Positions 61,414 through 64,000 of a stretch of DNA of 64,000 nt are shown one piece after another. The notes under the pieces are model-generated. The model saw nothing but the letters and a program-made list of their open reading frames with translations. It searched no databases and was not told the DNA's origin. Both the position numbers and the translations under genes were made by a program. This DNA comes from Halopseudomonas salegens. GTDB lineage: Bacteria; Pseudomonadota; Gammaproteobacteria; Pseudomonadales; Pseudomonadaceae. The DNA is taken from positions 248,001 through 312,000 of the forward strand of contig NZ_LT629787.1 in NCBI RefSeq assembly GCF_900105655.1, in the 5' to 3' direction. Each line of letters begins with the position of its first letter. Position 1 is the stretch's first letter.

Positions 61414-62949
61414 ATGAGCGCAGCCCCCAAGCCCCTGGTTTTGATGATTCTCGACGGTTTTGGCCACAGTGAGTCAGCGGACTCCAATGCCATCATGGCC
61501 GCGCAGACCCCTTTCTGGGATCAGCTGTGGCGAGAATCGCCGCATACGCTGGTATCCGGCTCCGGGATGGATGTTGGCCTGCCAGACGGTCAGATGGGTA
61601 ATTCCGAGGTCGGGCACATGAATCTCGGCGCCGGGCGGGTGGTCTATCAGGATTTCACCCGGGTGACCAAGGCCATCGCGGATGGTGATTTCTTTACCAA
61701 CCCGACAATCTGTCAGGCCGTGGACAAGGCTGCCACCGCGGGCAAGGCCGTGCATATCATGGGCCTGCTGTCGCCGGGTGGTGTGCATAGTCACGAACAA
61801 CACCTGATTGCCATGGCCGAGCTTGCGGTGCGCCAGGGCGCCGAAAAAATTTACCTGCATGCCTTTCTGGATGGCCGCGACACGCCACCGAAAAGCGCCG
61901 AAGCATCACTGCGCTTGCTGGATGAAGCCTGGGCGCGGTTGGGCAAGGGCCGAACCGCCAGTCTGATCGGGCGTTATTTCGCCATGGACAGGGATAATCG
62001 CTGGGAACGTGTGGCTGAGGCCTACAACCTGATTGCCGAGGGTCAGGCGGCGTTTTCCAGCCCAACCGCAGTGGATGGCTTGCTGGCGGCCTATGAGCGT
62101 GGTGAAAGTGACGAGTTCGTCAAGGCGACCAGTATCGGTGAGCCGGTCAGCATCGCTGATGGCGACGCCGTGGTCTTCATGAACTTTCGGGCTGATCGTG
62201 CGCGGGAATTGAGCCGCGCTTTTGTCGAGCCCGACTTCGCGGGTTTCCCCCGTCAACGCCCACTGCAACTGGCCGGTTTTGTCATGTTGACGCAGTATGC
62301 AGCGGATATTCCGGCGCCCTGTGCCTACCCGCCGGCAGCGCTGAACAATGTGTTGGGTGAATACCTGTCCAGGCAAGGCAAGACCCAGTTGCGTATTGCT
62401 GAAACGGAAAAATACGCTCACGTTACCTTTTTCTTCTCCGGCGGACGCGAAGAGCCTTTCGCTGGTGAAGAGCGCATTCTGGTGCCGTCCCCGCAGGTGG
62501 CAACCTATGACTTGCAGCCGGAAATGAGCGCGCCGGAAGTGACTGACCGTATTGTCGAAGCCATCGAGCAACAGCGCTATGACGTTATCGTGGTCAACTA
62601 TGCCAATGGCGACATGGTCGGGCATACCGGCGTGTTCGCCGCCGCAGTCAAGGCGGTCGAATGCCTGGATGACTGTATGCGGCGTATCGTCAGTGCCCTG
62701 CAGCGGGTCGGCGGCGAGGCGTTGATAACCGCGGACCATGGCAATGTCGAACAAATGGCTGACCATTCCACCGGGCAGGCGCATACCGCTCATACCTGCG
62801 AGCCGGTGCCCTTTGTGTATGTCGGGCCGCGGGCTGTCAGTCTGCGCGATGGTGGTATTCTCTCTGATGTGGCGCCGACCATGCTGACACTGCTCGGCCT
62901 TGAACAGCCCGCGGAAATGACCGGGCGCAGTATTGCCAGTCTGAATTAA
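61414..62949 (+). CDS. gpmI: 2,3-bisphosphoglycerate-independent phosphoglycerate mutase
   Basis: 511 aa. Glycolytic enzyme interconverting 3- and 2-phosphoglycerate with two Mn ions. Metal Asp in [10 protein letters not shown], phospho-Ser S64 in [11 protein letters not shown], and C-terminal metal ligands in [12 protein letters not shown] and [10 protein letters not shown]. Length is normal. The murein-hydrolase activator gene follows after 13 nt and is preceded by GGAGGT, so they form an operon. Confidence 0.97.
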   Translation: MSAAPKPLVLMILDGFGHSESADSNAIMAAQTPFWDQLWRESPHTLVSGSGMDVGLPDGQMGNSEVGHMNLGAGRVVYQDFTRVTKAIADGDFFTNPTICQAVDKAATAGKAVHIMGLLSPGGVHSHEQHLIAMAELAVRQGAEKIYLHAFLDGRDTPPKSAEASLRLLDEAWARLGKGRTASLIGRYFAMDRDNRWERVAEAYNLIAEGQAAFSSPTAVDGLLAAYERGESDEFVKATSIGEPVSIADGDAVVFMNFRADRARELSRAFVEPDFAGFPRQRPLQLAGFVMLTQYAADIPAPCAYPPAALNNVLGEYLSRQGKTQLRIAETEKYAHVTFFFSGGREEPFAGEERILVPSPQVATYDLQPEMSAPEVTDRIVEAIEQQRYDVIVVNYANGDMVGHTGVFAAAVKAVECLDDCMRRIVSALQRVGGEALITADHGNVEQMADHSTGQAHTAHTCEPVPFVYVGPRAVSLRDGGILSDVAPTMLTLLGLEQPAEMTGRSIASLN

Positions 62950-62962
62950 CGGAGGTAGGTGC

Positions 62963-64000
62963 ATGCGCAGGCAGCAAGGATGGTGCAAAGGCATAGTGCT
63001 CGTGGTACTGGCTGCCGGCCTGAGTGTCGCCCAGACGCTGCCAGCTGACGAGCCGGAAACCGCGGAACAGGCACGAGAGCAATTGCAGGCCACCGAGGCG
63101 GAAATCGAGCAATTGCGCGAAGTACTCAAGGGTCTGGAACAGGAGATGACCGGCCTGCAGCAGGAACTGCAGGAAAGCGAAAGTGATATCGGTCGCCTGG
63201 AACGGGAAAGCCGTGAGCTGGAGCAACAAATCGAGGATGGTGAGGCGCGTCTGCAGGAGTTGCGCCGCGACAGTCAGGCTTTGCAACTGGCGCTTGAGGC
63301 CCAGCACGAGCAGATTGCCCGCCAGGCCCGGGCTGCCTATATGGCAGGCGACCAGGATTACCTGAAAGTATTGCTCAACCAGGATGATCCGGCGCGCATG
63401 TCGCGGATGCTGGGCTATTACCAGCAGGTCAGCCAGGCGCGCGTTCGTGAACTGGACGAGTACCGCACTACGCTGAGACAAATCAGTGACACCCGAGAGG
63501 CGATGCTGCGTCAGCAACAAAGCCTGCAGGGTGATCGCAGCGAGCTGGAACAGCGCACTGCGTCACTGCAGGAACAACAGCGCCAGCGTAGTCGTTTGCT
63601 GACACAGCTGCGTCAGCAGCAGGGTTCGCAAACGCAGCAACTGGAAAACCAGCAAGCCGAGCGCAAGGCGCTGAATGAGTTGATTGAACGCCTGGACCAG
63701 GCGATCACCAGTATTCCCACGCCGGCCGGCAGCTTGCCCTTTGCTGATGCCAAGGGCAAGCTGCCCCTGCCGGTCACTGGTGAGATCAAGGCGCGCTTCG
63801 GCAGTCAGCGTGGTGGCGATGAACGTTTGCGCTGGGATGGTTTGCTACTGGATGCCGAGGAAGGTTCGCCGGTACATGCGATTCATGGCGGCCGGGTGGT
63901 GTTTGCCGAGTGGTTGCGCGGTTCCGGGTTGTTGCTGATTCTGGATCATGGCCAGGGTTACCTGAGCCTGTACGGCCATAATCAGAGCCTGTTGCATGAT
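62963..64000 (+). CDS. envC: EnvC-like murein hydrolase activator (LytM domain), truncated by the window edge
   Basis: 346 codons visible, open at the right edge; ATG 62963 preceded by GGAGGT. A signal peptide (WCKGIVLVVLAAGLSVAQTLP) leads to a long coiled-coil (~35-225, many Leu/Glu/Gln heptads such as LQATEAEIEQLREVL) and then a LytM/M23 fold: ARFGSQRGGDERLRWDG, GSPVHAIHGGRVVFAEW and LILDHGQGYLSLYGH. The first metal His of active M23 enzymes is replaced (RWDG for HxGxD), as in EnvC, which activates amidases AmiA/AmiB at the septum rather than cutting murein itself. Confidence 0.92.
   Translation, partial: MRRQQGWCKGIVLVVLAAGLSVAQTLPADEPETAEQAREQLQATEAEIEQLREVLKGLEQEMTGLQQELQESESDIGRLERESRELEQQIEDGEARLQELRRDSQALQLALEAQHEQIARQARAAYMAGDQDYLKVLLNQDDPARMSRMLGYYQQVSQARVRELDEYRTTLRQISDTREAMLRQQQSLQGDRSELEQRTASLQEQQRQRSRLLTQLRQQQGSQTQQLENQQAERKALNELIERLDQAITSIPTPAGSLPFADAKGKLPLPVTGEIKARFGSQRGGDERLRWDGLLLDAEEGSPVHAIHGGRVVFAEWLRGSGLLLILDHGQGYLSLYGHNQSLLHD

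Overview
The window looks like the chromosome of a gamma-proteobacterium of the Pseudomonadaceae. The core gene sets are argH-algZ-algR-hemC-hemD-hemX-hemY, ubiD, rho, trxA, ppx/ppk, hemB, algP-algQ and secB-grxC-rhodanese/gpmI-envC, and the presence of AlgZ/AlgR, AlgP and AlgQ points to Pseudomonas or a close relative. A marine or halophilic Halopseudomonas-type species is possible, but that is only an impression. No tRNA, rRNA or CRISPR array was seen.

Region 1 (1-17.7 kb) is a defence island. A tightly packed operon encodes a type I restriction-modification system (hsdR, hsdM, hsdS) followed, with a 1-nt gap and then a GTGA overlap, by an AAA ATPase and an HNH-type protein resembling the PtuA/PtuB pair of Septu and retron-Ec78 systems. 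After an insertion-sequence nest come an Mrr-like PD-(D/E)XK endonuclease with a putative modified-base-reading N-terminus, a protein with a HEPN-like RNxxAH motif, and a hipA-hipB toxin-antitoxin pair in reversed order with a candidate operator. The nest has three levels: an IS21-family element (9704-12155) sits inside an IS256-family element (8901-12654), which sits inside an IS3-family element (8875-13875). Each level has terminal repeats and a target duplication that I could read. Removing the nest would leave about 52 nt between the HNH gene and the Mrr-like gene, so the island was probably one longer operon.

Region 2 (17.8-34 kb) is accessory and metabolic. It holds small membrane and Cys-rich proteins, an FAD oxidoreductase gene killed by one stop codon, a double-PAS soluble chemoreceptor, a DMT transporter, an AraC regulator divergent from an SDR, a methyltransferase, a UbiA-type prenyltransferase, a crotonase, long-form glyoxalase I, KatG, a thioesterase, an iron-type alcohol dehydrogenase and an RNase J-like hydrolase.

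Region 3 (34-64 kb) is conserved core. It contains arginine synthesis (argH), the AlgZ/AlgR two-component system, the hem genes (with hemB at 50.4 kb), ubiD with a ferredoxin-type reductase, rho, trxA, ppx and ppk in convergent overlap, a second chemoreceptor, an ABC-F ATPase, algP-algQ, dsbB, the secB operon, gpmI and the start of envC. Two large multi-hairpin repeat elements lie at 44.4-44.7 kb and 51.4-51.7 kb, the second just upstream of hemB.
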